Numbered from the stretch's first letter, positions 53,160 to 62,066 are shown. The stretch: 64,000 nt of DNA from Dendrosporobacter quercicolus (GCF_900104455.1 NZ_FNHB01000002.1:124001-188000), one strand, 5' to 3'. Made by a program: numbers and translations. The notes: generated by a model from the sequence alone, not told the origin.

Positions 53160-54335
53160 ATGAGAAATTTTACTTCAGTCAAAGCCCAACAATTTACCGA
53201 ATCAGTCATCCGTGAAATGTCCCGCGTGGCGGCGCAATATCAGGCGATTAATCTGGCTCAGGGATTTCCGGATTTTCCAGCGCCGGAGGAATTAAAGGCA
53301 GCGGCGGCCAGAGCCGTTTTTGCGGACCATAATCAGTATGCCGTTACCTGGGGTACGAAAGAGCTGCGGGATGCGATTGCCGCTAAGATCAGGCGCGATT
53401 ATCAAGTGGAGTTTGACCCTGAACGGCAAATCACCGTTTGCTGCGGTGCGACCGAGGGAATGATCGCCGCCTTGCTTGCTACAATAAATCCCGGCGAGGA
53501 GGTCATAATTTTTGAGCCGTTTTATGAAAACTATGGCGCTGATGTGGTGCTGTGCGGCGCTATCCCCAAATACATAAAACTCAATGCGCCGGATTATGGT
53601 TTTGATTTTGCAGAGCTTAGAGCCGCTTTTACCGAAAAAACCAGAGCAATTATTATTAATACGCCGAATAATCCTACCGGCAAGGTTTTCCGCCGGGACG
53701 AGCTGGAGTTTATCGCCGGCTTATGCCGGGAGTTTGATGCCTTGGCCATTACGGATGAGATTTATGAGCATATTACTTACGATGGCGCTGCGCATATTCC
53801 AATGTGGACACTGCCGGAGATGGCCGAACGGACAATTGCCGTCAACAGCGTATCCAAAACTTACAGTGTCACCGGCTGGCGCATCGGTTTCGTAACAGCT
53901 TCGCCGGAAATCACGCAGGCGATCCGGAAAGTGCATGACTTTCTGACGGTGGGCGCTGCCGCTCCATTGCAGACTGCCGTAGTAGATGCTTTTAAGTTTG
54001 AGCCTGCGTATTACCGTGAACTGAGCGATTTTTATCAGGAACGCCGCGATTTTTTAATCAGCGCCCTGGAAGATGCCGGATTTAAATGCATTAAGCCTGC
54101 CGGTGCATATTACATCATGGCCGACATAACGCCGTTCGGCTATGATGACGATATAGAATTTACATATTTTCTAACCCGGGAAATTGGCGTGGCTGTGGTG
54201 CCTGGCTCGACGTTTTACCGCAGTACGACGACTGACGGCAATACTTATGTCAGATTTTGTTTTTGCAAAAACTTCGACACCTTGCAGTCAGCCGCCGGCA
54301 GGCTTGCTAAATTAAAAGCTTTGATCAAAAAATAA
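53160..54335 (+). CDS. Class I/II PLP aminotransferase
   Basis: 391 aa aspartate-aminotransferase-fold enzyme. PLP Lys in SVSKTYSVTGWRIGF near residue 233; NTPNNPTGKVF is the family cofactor loop. Placed first behind the SAM riboswitch, it may transaminate methionine or its keto acid (inference); aspartate or aromatic use is possible. The ATG at 53160 has AAAGG 9 nt upstream. An ATG at 53151 directly abuts that site. Confidence 0.88.
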   Translation: MRNFTSVKAQQFTESVIREMSRVAAQYQAINLAQGFPDFPAPEELKAAAARAVFADHNQYAVTWGTKELRDAIAAKIRRDYQVEFDPERQITVCCGATEGMIAALLATINPGEEVIIFEPFYENYGADVVLCGAIPKYIKLNAPDYGFDFAELRAAFTEKTRAIIINTPNNPTGKVFRRDELEFIAGLCREFDALAITDEIYEHITYDGAAHIPMWTLPEMAERTIAVNSVSKTYSVTGWRIGFVTASPEITQAIRKVHDFLTVGAAAPLQTAVVDAFKFEPAYYRELSDFYQERRDFLISALEDAGFKCIKPAGAYYIMADITPFGYDDDIEFTYFLTREIGVAVVPGSTFYRSTTTDGNTYVRFCFCKNFDTLQSAAGRLAKLKALIKK

Positions 54336-54349
54336 GGAGGAAAAACAGG

Positions 54350-55168
54350 ATGAAAAAATACGGCAAACTTTTTGTTTTGACACTTACGCTTGCGCTCAGC
54401 TTAAGCCTATTGGCAGGCTGCGGCGGGCAGAAACAGGCGGCAGTTCCGGATAAGCCGCTTAAAATCGGAGTTACTGCCGGGCCTCATGCCGAAATTATGG
54501 ATGTTGTTAAGAAAGCCGCCGAGCAGGACGGACTGAAAATTGAGGTTGTGGAATTTAATGATTATATTCAGCCGAATGTTGCGCTGAATCAGGGCGATAT
54601 TGATTTAAACAGCTATCAGCACCAGCCTTTCCTGGATAACCAGGTGAAAGACCGCGGGTATCAGATTGAATCGATTGCGAAAACGGTTATTTTCCCTATG
54701 GGCCTTTATTCTAAAAAATTCAACAATATTGCCGATGTTCAGCCGGGAGCCACAGTGGCTATTCCCAATGATCCGACCAATGGCGGCCGCGCGCTGTTTG
54801 TTCTGGAAAAAGCCGGTTTCATTAAACTTAAACCCAATGCCGGTCTGAGCGCCACCGCCGCCGATATTGCCGAAAATCCTAAAAATATCAAAGTAAGAGA
54901 ACTGGAGGCGGCGCAAATCCCGCGTTCACTGGACGATGTTGATTTTGCGGCCATCAACACCAACTATGCTGTTGTGGCCGGTCTGGTGCCGACCCGTGAC
55001 GCCCTGGTCATTGAAGATGCCAATTCTCCCTATGCCAATGTCATTGCTGTCCGTACGCAGGACAAAGATCATCCGGCGTATCAAAAGCTGATTAAGGCTT
55101 ACCATTCGGAAGAAGTGAAAAAATTCCTGGCCGATCATTTCAAAGGTTCGGTAGTTGCGGCCTGGTAA
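54350..55168 (+). CDS. metQ: Methionine ABC transporter binding lipoprotein 1
   Basis: 272 aa NlpA-family lipoprotein. Signal with lipobox LLAGCGG (Cys about 25). Typical core: GVTAGPHAEIMD, NSYQHQPFLD, PNDPTNGGRAL and NTNYAVVAGL. Captures methionine outside the inner membrane for MetNI. GGAGG about 10 nt before the ATG; 14 nt after the aminotransferase gene. Confidence 0.95.
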   Translation: MKKYGKLFVLTLTLALSLSLLAGCGGQKQAAVPDKPLKIGVTAGPHAEIMDVVKKAAEQDGLKIEVVEFNDYIQPNVALNQGDIDLNSYQHQPFLDNQVKDRGYQIESIAKTVIFPMGLYSKKFNNIADVQPGATVAIPNDPTNGGRALFVLEKAGFIKLKPNAGLSATAADIAENPKNIKVRELEAAQIPRSLDDVDFAAINTNYAVVAGLVPTRDALVIEDANSPYANVIAVRTQDKDHPAYQKLIKAYHSEEVKKFLADHFKGSVVAAW

Positions 55169-55189
55169 TTTGTCTGAAGGAGAAAAACA

Positions 55190-56248
55190 ATGATTGAACT
55201 TTTGCAAATTGAAAAAGTGTATCAAGGGGCAGGGGCGGCTGTTCATGCCATTAAAGGCATTGATCTGTCGGTCCGGCGCGGCGAAATTTACGGGGTTATC
55301 GGGAAAAGCGGCGCCGGCAAAAGTACGCTTATTCGTTGCATTAACATGCTGGAACGGCCGACCGGCGGCCGGGTAATGGTCGACGGTCAGGATTTAACCA
55401 TAATGAGCGAACGCCAGCTGCGTGAAGCCCGCAAGCAAATGGGCATGATTTTCCAGCATTTTAATTTGCTGTCATCCCGTACGGTTTATGACAATATTGC
55501 CTTTCCGCTGGAACTGGCCGGCAAAAGCCGGGCTGAAATCGAGCAAGAAGTTGCGCCGCTCCTGGATTTAGTCGGTTTGACCGATAAGCGTGATCAGTAT
55601 CCCGCGCAATTAAGCGGCGGTCAGAAGCAGCGGGTGGGTATTGCCAGAGCGCTGGCCAACAGGCCGAAGGTATTATTATGCGATGAGGCTACCTCGGCCC
55701 TGGACCCGCAGACCACCAAATCAATTTTAGAATTGCTCAAGGATATTAACCGCAAGCTTCAGCTGACCATTGTGTTGATCACGCATGAGATGCAAGTCAT
55801 TAAAGAAATCTGCGACAAAGTGGCGGTAATTGAAAACGGCGTCATTATTGAGCAGGGGCCGGTGTTGGATATTTTCACCAAACCTCAGTCCAGCACCACC
55901 CGTGAATTTATCAGTGCGATTATCAACCACGATATTCCGGCTATTTTCGCCGACACCGCATTCTCGCCGACGCCGCTGCCGGACAGTACGCTGGTTATCA
56001 GACTGTCGTTCATTGGCGATTCGGCGGAAGAACCGGTGATTGCCGGGCTGATCAGACGGTTTAATGTTGACGCCAACATTATTTACGGCAATGTTGACCA
56101 TATTCAGAGCACGCCTTATGGTACGCTGGTCATTGAAATCTCCGGCGAACCGCAGGGCATTGAAAATGCTTTGAATTATTTACAGGCCCGCAAGCTGGGA
56201 ATTGAGGTGATTGGCTATGTCACAAGACATGATCGAGCTGCTGGTTAA
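55190..56248 (+). CDS. metN: Methionine ABC transporter ATPase
   Basis: 352 aa. Walker A GKSGAGKST, signature LSGGQKQRVGIARAL and Walker B VLLCDEATSALD. The C-terminal 95 residues are the ACT-like NIL domain through which methionine inhibits transport in this family. Overlaps metI by 32 nt. Confidence 0.96.
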   Translation: MIELLQIEKVYQGAGAAVHAIKGIDLSVRRGEIYGVIGKSGAGKSTLIRCINMLERPTGGRVMVDGQDLTIMSERQLREARKQMGMIFQHFNLLSSRTVYDNIAFPLELAGKSRAEIEQEVAPLLDLVGLTDKRDQYPAQLSGGQKQRVGIARALANRPKVLLCDEATSALDPQTTKSILELLKDINRKLQLTIVLITHEMQVIKEICDKVAVIENGVIIEQGPVLDIFTKPQSSTTREFISAIINHDIPAIFADTAFSPTPLPDSTLVIRLSFIGDSAEEPVIAGLIRRFNVDANIIYGNVDHIQSTPYGTLVIEISGEPQGIENALNYLQARKLGIEVIGYVTRHDRAAG

Positions 56249-56870
56249 GGCTTTATGGGAAACTACCTATATGGTTGCCGTCTCCTCGGCGATTGCGGCC
56301 CTGCTGGGTATTCCGCTGGGGGTTGTCCTGATTACCACCGACAAGGGCCATATCATGCAAAATCTTCCGCTGAACCGGATTCTGGGGGCGATTGTCAATG
56401 CGGCCCGCTCCACGCCATTTATTATTTTAATGGTTGCGATTATTCCCCTGACCCGCCTGCTGGTAGGTACCTCAATCGGCACCGATGCGGCGATTGTGCC
56501 GCTTAGTATTGCGGCAATTCCGTTTGTGGGGCGGCTGGTGGAAACCTCGCTAAAAGAAGTCGAATACGGGGTCATTGAAGCGGCTCAGGCGATGGGCGCC
56601 ACGCCCTGGCAGATTATTGTCAAGGTGCTCATTCCAGAGGCATTGCCATCTATCGTGCTTGGCCTGACCATTATGGTCATTAGCCTGATTGGTTATTCGG
56701 CAATGGCCGGTGCAATTGGCGGCGGCGGTTTGGGCGATTTAGCCATCCGGTATGGCTATCAGCGCTTCAGGGTTGATATCATGCTGGCTACCGTAGTTAT
56801 TCTGATTGCTCAGGTTCAAATTGTTCAGTCGGTCGGAGATTATGCTTCGCGCCGGCTGAACAAAAAATAG
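56217..56870 (+). CDS. metI: Methionine ABC transporter permease
   Basis: 217 aa, five or six spans, with the ABC permease EAA loop (EAAQAMGATPWQIIVKVLIPEAL). The ATG at 56217 is preferred because GAGGTGA lies 6 nt upstream; a TTG at 56211 is in frame. Starts inside metN. Confidence 0.94.
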   Translation: MSQDMIELLVKALWETTYMVAVSSAIAALLGIPLGVVLITTDKGHIMQNLPLNRILGAIVNAARSTPFIILMVAIIPLTRLLVGTSIGTDAAIVPLSIAAIPFVGRLVETSLKEVEYGVIEAAQAMGATPWQIIVKVLIPEALPSIVLGLTIMVISLIGYSAMAGAIGGGGLGDLAIRYGYQRFRVDIMLATVVILIAQVQIVQSVGDYASRRLNKK

Positions 56871-56926
56871 GAAATGCGACTATCCTGCCGTTTTTTCAGC
56901 CTTAACACGATAGTGGCGTTTCCCAA
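56871..56926 (+). other. Hairpin between metI and second metQ
   Basis: Imperfect 15-nt arms GGAAATGCGACTATC and GATAGTGGCGTTTCC around a 24-nt loop. No proper T run, so it may tune RNA stability or partial termination within the operon. Confidence 0.4.
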
Positions 56927-56947
56927 AAAATAATAGGGGGGCTTCTT

Positions 56948-57763
56948 GTGAAAAAGATTGCGTTGTTTATGTTAGTGGTATTGGCCTTGGCCGGTATGGC
57001 GGCCGGTTGCGGCAATACCAAGCAGGCTGCGGCGCCTGCCGGTAAAACTGTGGTCAAAATCGGGGCTACTGCTGTTCCTCATGCTGAAATTCTGCAAGTG
57101 ATTAAGCCTGCTCTGGACCAAGAGGGCGTTGATTTGCAAATCGTTGAGATGACTGACTATGTAAGACCAAATCTGGCGGTTGCCGACAAAGAACTGGATG
57201 CGAATTTTTTCCAGCACATCCCTTATCTTGACAAATTCGCCGGTGAACGCAATTTGCAACTGGCGAATATAGCCGCGATACACATTGAGCCGATGGGTAT
57301 TTATTCCCATAAAATTAAAACAATCGGTGAACTGGCCAATGGAGCCGAAATTGCTATTCCCAACGATCCCAGCAATGGCGGCCGCGCTCTGGCTTTACTG
57401 GCTAAAGCGGGCGTAATCACGTTGAAAGAAGGCGCGGGGGTCAATGCTACCGTCAGCGACATTACCGCAAATGCCAAGAATGTAAAAATCCGCGAACTGG
57501 AAGCTCCCCAACTGCCGCGGGCGCTCGAAGATGTAGCGGCCGCCGTAATTAACACCAACTATGCCCTGGAAGCTAAGCTGGTGCCAACCAGGGATGCGCT
57601 GGTGATTGAACAGAACGATTCTCCCTATGTAAACATTCTGGTTGTCCGTAAAGGCGACGAGAATCGGCCGGAAATTCAAAAACTGGCCAAAGCTCTGACT
57701 TCACCTGAAGTCAAGAAATTTATTACGGAAAAATATCAGGGCGCGGTAGTGCCGGCGTTCTAA
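56948..57763 (+). CDS. metQ: Methionine ABC transporter binding lipoprotein 2
   Basis: 271 aa, paralogue of the first MetQ (same GATAVPHAEIL, PNDPSNGGRAL and NTNYALEAKL landmarks) with lipobox MAAGCG. GTG start behind a G-rich site (ATAGGGGGG). A second binding protein in the same operon may widen the range of substrates (inference), for example D-methionine or methionine sulfoxide. Confidence 0.94.
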   Translation: MKKIALFMLVVLALAGMAAGCGNTKQAAAPAGKTVVKIGATAVPHAEILQVIKPALDQEGVDLQIVEMTDYVRPNLAVADKELDANFFQHIPYLDKFAGERNLQLANIAAIHIEPMGIYSHKIKTIGELANGAEIAIPNDPSNGGRALALLAKAGVITLKEGAGVNATVSDITANAKNVKIRELEAPQLPRALEDVAAAVINTNYALEAKLVPTRDALVIEQNDSPYVNILVVRKGDENRPEIQKLAKALTSPEVKKFITEKYQGAVVPAF

Positions 57764-57785
57764 AAAATTTAAACATAGCAGGCTG

Positions 57786-57816
57786 ATCCCCCCTTCATTC
57801 CGAAGGGGGGGATTTT
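57786..57816 (+). terminator. Hairpin after second metQ
   Basis: ATCCCCCCTTC / GAAGGGGGGGAT stem and TTTTA. Probably a partial terminator before the next gene. Confidence 0.65.
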
Positions 57817-57837
57817 ACAAAGCAGCGGGGTGGATTA

Positions 57838-58983
57838 ATGAAATTTGAATCAAAAACAGTTCATATTGGCGTTTGTACCGACGATACCGGTGCAATCAGC
57901 ACACCGATTTATCAGTCCGCCACTTTCCGGCACCCGGCTTTAGGGCAGAGCACCGGTTATGATTATACCCGCAGTCAGAATCCCACCCGCAAGGTGCTGG
58001 AGGAAGGAATCGCCAGACTGGAAGAGGGGGCGGCCGGCTATGCCTTTTCATCCGGCATGGCCGCGGTGACGGCGGTATTGATGTTATACGCCGCGGGCGA
58101 CCATGTCATTGTAGTCGAAGACTGCTATGGCGGCACTTACCGGGTGCTGGATCAGGTGTTTGCCCGGTTTGGGCTGTCGGTAACCTTTGTGGACGGCAGC
58201 AATACCCGGGAAGTGGCTCAGGCTGTTCAACATAACACCAGGGCAATTATTGTGGAGACTCCAACCAATCCCTTAATGAAAATTGCTGATATCCGCGCAA
58301 TGGTTGAGTTGGCTAAAGCCGCTGACGCGCACTGTATTGTTGACAATACTTTTCTGACGCCGTATTTTCAGCGTCCGCTCACCCTGGGGGCGGATTTGGT
58401 TATCCATAGCGGGACGAAATATCTGGCCGGTCACAATGATTTAGTCTGTGGCCTGGTGGTAGCCAGGGAAGCCGAATTGGCCGAACAGGTAAAATATATA
58501 CAGAATTCCACCGGCGCTATTTTAAGTCCCAATGACAGCTGGTTGTTAATGCGCAGTATGAAAACACTGGCCTTAAGGATGGAAAAACATAACGCCAACG
58601 CCTTGGCGGTGGCAGAGTGGCTGGCGGGCCATCCGGCGGTCAAGGCGGTATATTACCCCGGCTTAACCGGCCATCCAGGAAAATGTATTCACGAATCTCA
58701 GGCCACAGGCTATGGCGGAATGCTGTCATTTACCGTAGCCGGCGCCCGGGAGGCGGCTGCTGTTTTGGAAAAGGTCAAACTGGTGCGGTTCGCCGAAAGT
58801 CTGGGCGGGGTGGAAACCCTGATTACCCTGCCGGCTGTTCAAACGCATGCCGATGTGCCGCCTGCGGTACGTGAGCGTCTGGGGATAACCGACCGGTTGC
58901 TGCGGTTATCTGTGGGCATTGAAGCGGCTGAGGATATCATTGCCGATTTGGCGCAAGCCTTGGAGTGGCAGGCGGCAGAGTAA
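57838..58983 (+). CDS. Cys/Met metabolism PLP enzyme (cystathionine gamma-synthase/lyase type)
   Basis: 381 aa, the length of the MetB/MetC/MdeA group. PLP Lys in HSGTKYLAGHND near residue 195; SQNPTRKVLE is the family cofactor loop. Cystathionine gamma-synthase, beta- or gamma-lyase and methionine gamma-lyase cannot be separated by eye. Position in a SAM-controlled operon favours a methionine role. GTGGATTA precedes the ATG, weak site. Confidence 0.9.
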   Translation: MKFESKTVHIGVCTDDTGAISTPIYQSATFRHPALGQSTGYDYTRSQNPTRKVLEEGIARLEEGAAGYAFSSGMAAVTAVLMLYAAGDHVIVVEDCYGGTYRVLDQVFARFGLSVTFVDGSNTREVAQAVQHNTRAIIVETPTNPLMKIADIRAMVELAKAADAHCIVDNTFLTPYFQRPLTLGADLVIHSGTKYLAGHNDLVCGLVVAREAELAEQVKYIQNSTGAILSPNDSWLLMRSMKTLALRMEKHNANALAVAEWLAGHPAVKAVYYPGLTGHPGKCIHESQATGYGGMLSFTVAGAREAAAVLEKVKLVRFAESLGGVETLITLPAVQTHADVPPAVRERLGITDRLLRLSVGIEAAEDIIADLAQALEWQAAE

Positions 58984-59005
58984 AGCTTGCATTGGGGGGA
59001 TATCG

Positions 59006-59350
59006 TTGAAAAAAGCGAGCGAATTTCCAAAAATTGTCCATGACGTTATTGAGCAGGCAATCATTGACGTTCATTTTGGTTCACTTACCTTAATTGTTCA
59101 GGACGCAAGAGTTGTTCAGATTGAACGTACGGAGAAGATATTGCTCACAGCGAAAGGCGGCAATTCAACCGGCAGTAAAAAAAGCGCCGAAGGCTTAAAA
59201 ATTGTCCGTTCAAAGATTTTATCGGAAATAGCCGGCCTGCAATATGGTCAGGTGCTGATCAAAATTCAGGACGGAAAAATTGTTCAGCTGGAAAAGACTG
59301 AAAAGCGCCGTTTCCCTGAAGTCGAGGGGCTTTACGGGGACGGCATATAA
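59006..59350 (+). CDS. YezD/DUF2292-type protein with two copies of the domain
   Basis: 114 aa. YezD proteins are about 50-60 aa. This one contains two units: VIEQAIIDVHFGSLTLIVQ with VVQIERTEK, and ILSEIAGLQYGQVLIKIQ with IVQLEKTEK, joined by a Ser/Lys/Gly linker (about residues 54-66). The TTG at 59006 has GGGGGGA 5 nt upstream. Small YezD genes tend to travel with sulfur assimilation genes, which fits the place here; molecular role unknown. Confidence 0.8.
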   Translation: MKKASEFPKIVHDVIEQAIIDVHFGSLTLIVQDARVVQIERTEKILLTAKGGNSTGSKKSAEGLKIVRSKILSEIAGLQYGQVLIKIQDGKIVQLEKTEKRRFPEVEGLYGDGI

Positions 59351-59398
59351 CCGCCGCCAGGAAGAATAAGATAAATTGTTTCGATGGAGAAAAAGGTA

Positions 59399-59427
59399 TT
59401 GACAATGGCCGGGAACAGGCCTATACT
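59399..59427 (+). promoter_or_regulatory. Promoter of the cysK leader
   Basis: TTGACA (59399-59404), 17-nt spacer, TATACT (59422-59427). RNA start near 59434. Confidence 0.85.
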
Positions 59428-59450
59428 AAACTTAATAACTTATTGTTTTA

Positions 59451-59509
59451 GCTGATCAGACGACTGAAGGCTAAGGAAATGTTCCGCTGGAACGTCCTTA
59501 GCCTTTTTA
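59451..59509 (+). promoter_or_regulatory. Conserved leader with terminator before cysK
   Basis: GCTGATCAG (59451-59459), 3 nt, ACTGAAGGCT (59463-59472), then terminator AAGGCTAAGG/CCTTAGCCTT with inner GTTCC/GGAAC and a T run (59504-59508). Same plan as before metY, although the hairpin interior differs. About 115 nt separate it from cysK. Confidence 0.65.
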
Positions 59510-59624
59510 TATGGGAATTATTGTTGGTCAGTTATCGTTCAGGGATATACATAAAGTTGTTTTGACGGCAGCTTCGGGTAAAAACTATTTTAGATAAAAT
59601 AAATATTTCGGGAGGAATAAAACA

Positions 59625-60560
59625 ATGGCAAAAGTAGCAAAAAATTTAACTGATTTAATTGGCAACACACCACTGCTGGAACTGGGAAATTTTAATGAGA
59701 GCAAGGGCCTGCCGGCGAAAGTGATTGCCAAACTTGAGTATTTCAATCCGCTCAGCAGCGTAAAAGACCGTATCGGCTATTCCATGATCAAGGACGCTGA
59801 GGACAAAGGACGTATTAATAAAGACAGTGTGATTATTGAGCCTACCAGCGGCAATACCGGCGTGGCCCTGGCGTTTGTGGCGGCTGCAAAGGGTTATAAA
59901 TTAATCCTGACAATGCCGGAAACAATGAGTATTGAACGCCGTAATTTGCTAAAAGCCCTGGGCGCCGAACTTGTGCTGACTCCCGGACCGGCCGGCATGA
60001 AAGGCGCAATTCAGAAAGCCGAGGAATTGGCTGCCGAAACGCCAAACTCGATCATCCTGCAGCAGTTTGAAAATCCGGCCAACCCCGACTACCACCGGAA
60101 GACTACAGCCGAAGAAATTTGGCGTGATACCGACGGTAAGGTAGATATTTTCGTGTCAGGTGTAGGTACCGGCGGCACCATCACCGGTGTAGGCGAAGTA
60201 CTGAAAGCCAAAAATCCCGCAGTCAAAATTGTTGCGGTTGAGCCGGCTGATTCCCCGGTATTATCCGGTGGAAAGCCTGGTCCGCATAAAATTCAGGGAA
60301 TTGGCGCAGGTTTCGTGCCCGGGGTTTTCAATAAAGATGTTGTTGACGAGATTTTCCCGGTGCAAAACGATGAAGCTTTCGCCACAGCCCGTGAGCTTGC
60401 CAAGACAGAAGGCTTGCTTGTTGGCATTTCCAGCGGCGCCGCTGCTTTTGCAGCAAGTCAGCTGGCCCTGAAACCCGAAAACAAGGGCAAGACCATTGTC
60501 GTGCTGCTGCCTGATACCGGTGAGCGGTATTTATCGACAGTTTTATTCCAACAGGATTAA
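59625..60560 (+). CDS. cysK: Cysteine synthase
   Basis: O-acetylserine sulfhydrylase, 311 aa. PLP Lys in [11 protein letters not shown], the substrate loop [12 protein letters not shown] and the glycine-rich [12 protein letters not shown]. CysK rather than CysM by the length and the GTGGTITG region. AGGAGG about 9 nt upstream. Its O-acetylserine supply (CysE) is not in the window. Terminator follows at once. Confidence 0.95.
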   Translation: MAKVAKNLTDLIGNTPLLELGNFNESKGLPAKVIAKLEYFNPLSSVKDRIGYSMIKDAEDKGRINKDSVIIEPTSGNTGVALAFVAAAKGYKLILTMPETMSIERRNLLKALGAELVLTPGPAGMKGAIQKAEELAAETPNSIILQQFENPANPDYHRKTTAEEIWRDTDGKVDIFVSGVGTGGTITGVGEVLKAKNPAVKIVAVEPADSPVLSGGKPGPHKIQGIGAGFVPGVFNKDVVDEIFPVQNDEAFATARELAKTEGLLVGISSGAAAFAASQLALKPENKGKTIVVLLPDTGERYLSTVLFQQD

Positions 60561-60563
60561 TCG

Positions 60564-60597
60564 AAAGACGATGGCCGTCGCGCCATCGTCTTTTTTT
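60564..60597 (+). terminator. Terminator of cysK
   Basis: AAAGACGATGGC / GCCATCGTCTTT stem and seven T residues. Confidence 0.88.
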
Positions 60598-60601
60598 ATT
60601 C

Positions 60602-60627
60602 GGCCTGCTTAGACAGCAGGCCTTTTC
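60602..60627 (+). terminator. Second hairpin behind cysK
   Basis: GGCCTGCT / AGCAGGCC stem and TTTT, a back-up terminator. Confidence 0.65.
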
Positions 60628-60736
60628 GTTTGCCTGAAACCGTCGAGCAGCCGGCCGGAAAAGAAGAAATTTGTATCTTTCGACCGGGAGCCGGTTATTT
60701 TACTAATGTAGCTTGTTTGCAAAAGGAGGTGTGCCG

Positions 60737-60937
60737 GTGATTTCAACCAAGGAGCTGCTCGATCTTGAAAGTTATCTGCGTTTTCAGCGGACGCATATTC
60801 AAACGCTGGAGTACCTGCATCATACAGTCAGGGATACGGAGAGTAAACAATACCTGCTTGATCTGGTTAAAAAAAATCAGAACCAGTTTAGCACAATCAG
60901 CAAACATATCAATGCCGGGCAACCTATGTACCCCTGA
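60737..60937 (+). CDS. Small helical protein, CotF/ferritin-like hairpin
   Basis: 66 aa. All-helical, two amphipathic helices (ELLDLESYLRFQRTHIQTLE and QYLLDLVKKNQNQFSTISKH). The pattern of acidic first helix and QNxF/H-type second helix resembles small spore-coat CotF-like proteins of clostridia (inference). The GTG at 60737 follows AAAGGAGGTG closely; the frame is open 8 codons upstream. Confidence 0.6.
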   Translation: MISTKELLDLESYLRFQRTHIQTLEYLHHTVRDTESKQYLLDLVKKNQNQFSTISKHINAGQPMYP

Positions 60938-60938
60938 A

Positions 60939-60966
60939 CAAGAGCGCGATACCCACCGCGCTCTTG
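60939..60966 (+). terminator. Hairpin after the CotF-like gene
   Basis: CAAGAGCGCG / CGCGCTCTTG perfect 10-bp stem without a T run; its last bases merge with the first GTGTCAAGGGGACG unit of the transposon end. Confidence 0.5.
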
Positions 60967-60983
60967 TGTCAAGGGGACGTCTT

Positions 60984-61954
60984 GTGTCAAGGGGACGGAG
61001 TTGTTGACACTATTTTACAATAAATGTAAAATAGGCTTGAAGGAGGGATTTCCATGCCGAGAAAAGCCAGGCAGAAAAGCGAAAGCGGGATTTATCATAT
61101 CGTAATGCGCGGAATAAACAGGCAGAATATCTTTGAAGATGAAGAAGATTGTATGAAGTTTATGCAGACCATCCAGAAATATAAAGAGAAAAGCAGATAT
61201 GAAGTGTATGCCTATTGCTTAATGGGAAATCATGTGCATCTACTATTGAAAATTGGACAAGAACCGCTGGAACAGGTAATGCGACGGATATGCGGCAGCT
61301 ATGTATTTTGGTACAATACAAAATACCAGAGAGTGGGCAATTTGTTTCAGGACAGATTCAAAAGTGAACCGGTCGAAGATGATATTTATTTGCTAAGCGT
61401 ACAAAGATATATCCATCAGAATCCAGTTGACGCAGGCCTGGCAAAGCGCGTCGGACAATATCAATGGAGCAGTTTTACCGAATATACGACTACAGCTAAA
61501 GTAGCGGATACGGATTTTATTCTCGGAATATTCAATGCCGACAGAGCGGCGGCAATTAAGAGGTTTATACAACATAACCAAGAAGTGAAGGCTGTAGTAT
61601 GCTTAGACTCAGACAATAAGGAAAAGCCTCGGATGATGGATGAGGAGGCCCGGAGAATCATTAGAGAAGCTTGTAATATAAAGAATCCTGCGGAGTTGCA
61701 GCACCTTGAAAAAGTAATAAGAAATACATATCTGAGAGAGCTGAAAGAAACCTATTGTTTATCAATTAGACAAATTGAAAGGATTACGGGTATTAATAGA
61801 GGGGTTGTGTTAAGAGCATAGAGTGGGCCGTTTTTTTGCTTTCGTGTACCTAACACGGCAGGAAGAATAGAATGATTATAGGCACACTTGCCGTTCTGAC
61901 TCTTTCAATACAGTATTGGGAGGAGGTGTGTCAACAACCCCGTCCCCTTGACAC
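60984..61954 (+). mobile_element. RAYT-type transposon with REP-like ends
   Basis: Left end 60984-61010 (GTGTCAAGGGGACGG, then AGTTGTTGACAC) and right end 61928-61954 are reverse complements with one mismatch in 27 nt. Each end is itself a GTGTCAA/TTGACAC hairpin, typical of elements moved by Y1 transposases. An additional GTGTCAAGGGGACG unit sits at 60966-60979. A lone TTGACAC follows the right end near 61970. Confidence 0.8.
61054..61821 (+). CDS. REP-associated tyrosine transposase (Y1/HUH)
   Basis: 255 aa. HUH motif GNHVHLLLK near residue 70 and the catalytic Tyr in SVQRYIHQNPVDAG near 130; C-terminal helix-turn-helix-like tail (SIRQIERITGINRGVV). Such enzymes nick single strands at hairpin ends and are related to IS200/IS605 transposases. 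GGAGGG about 8 nt upstream. Lower GC than its neighbours, consistent with transfer. Appears intact. Confidence 0.92.
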   Translation: MPRKARQKSESGIYHIVMRGINRQNIFEDEEDCMKFMQTIQKYKEKSRYEVYAYCLMGNHVHLLLKIGQEPLEQVMRRICGSYVFWYNTKYQRVGNLFQDRFKSEPVEDDIYLLSVQRYIHQNPVDAGLAKRVGQYQWSSFTEYTTTAKVADTDFILGIFNADRAAAIKRFIQHNQEVKAVVCLDSDNKEKPRMMDEEARRIIREACNIKNPAELQHLEKVIRNTYLRELKETYCLSIRQIERITGINRGVVLRA

Positions 61955-61989
61955 GGATACGTGGAATGTTTGACACGGTGTGCTAATGA

Positions 61990-62038
61990 TTGACAGATTA
62001 TTTTAACAACTGTTATAATGAAAGTGATAATCATTATC
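61990..62038 (+). promoter_or_regulatory. Promoter overlapped by a Fur box
   Basis: TTGACA (61990-61995), 18-nt spacer, TATAAT (62014-62019). From 62020 to 62038 the sequence GAAAGTGATAATCATTATC matches the 19-nt Fur consensus at 17 places. Iron-loaded Fur should block the start of transcription. Confidence 0.88.
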
Positions 62039-62066
62039 TTGCATTTCTGATAAGTGAGGGTTCAAG

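Noticed and set aside
60939-61010. CRISPR-like short repeats
   Set aside because: Only two direct units without regular spacers; they are explained as ends of the REP-type transposon.
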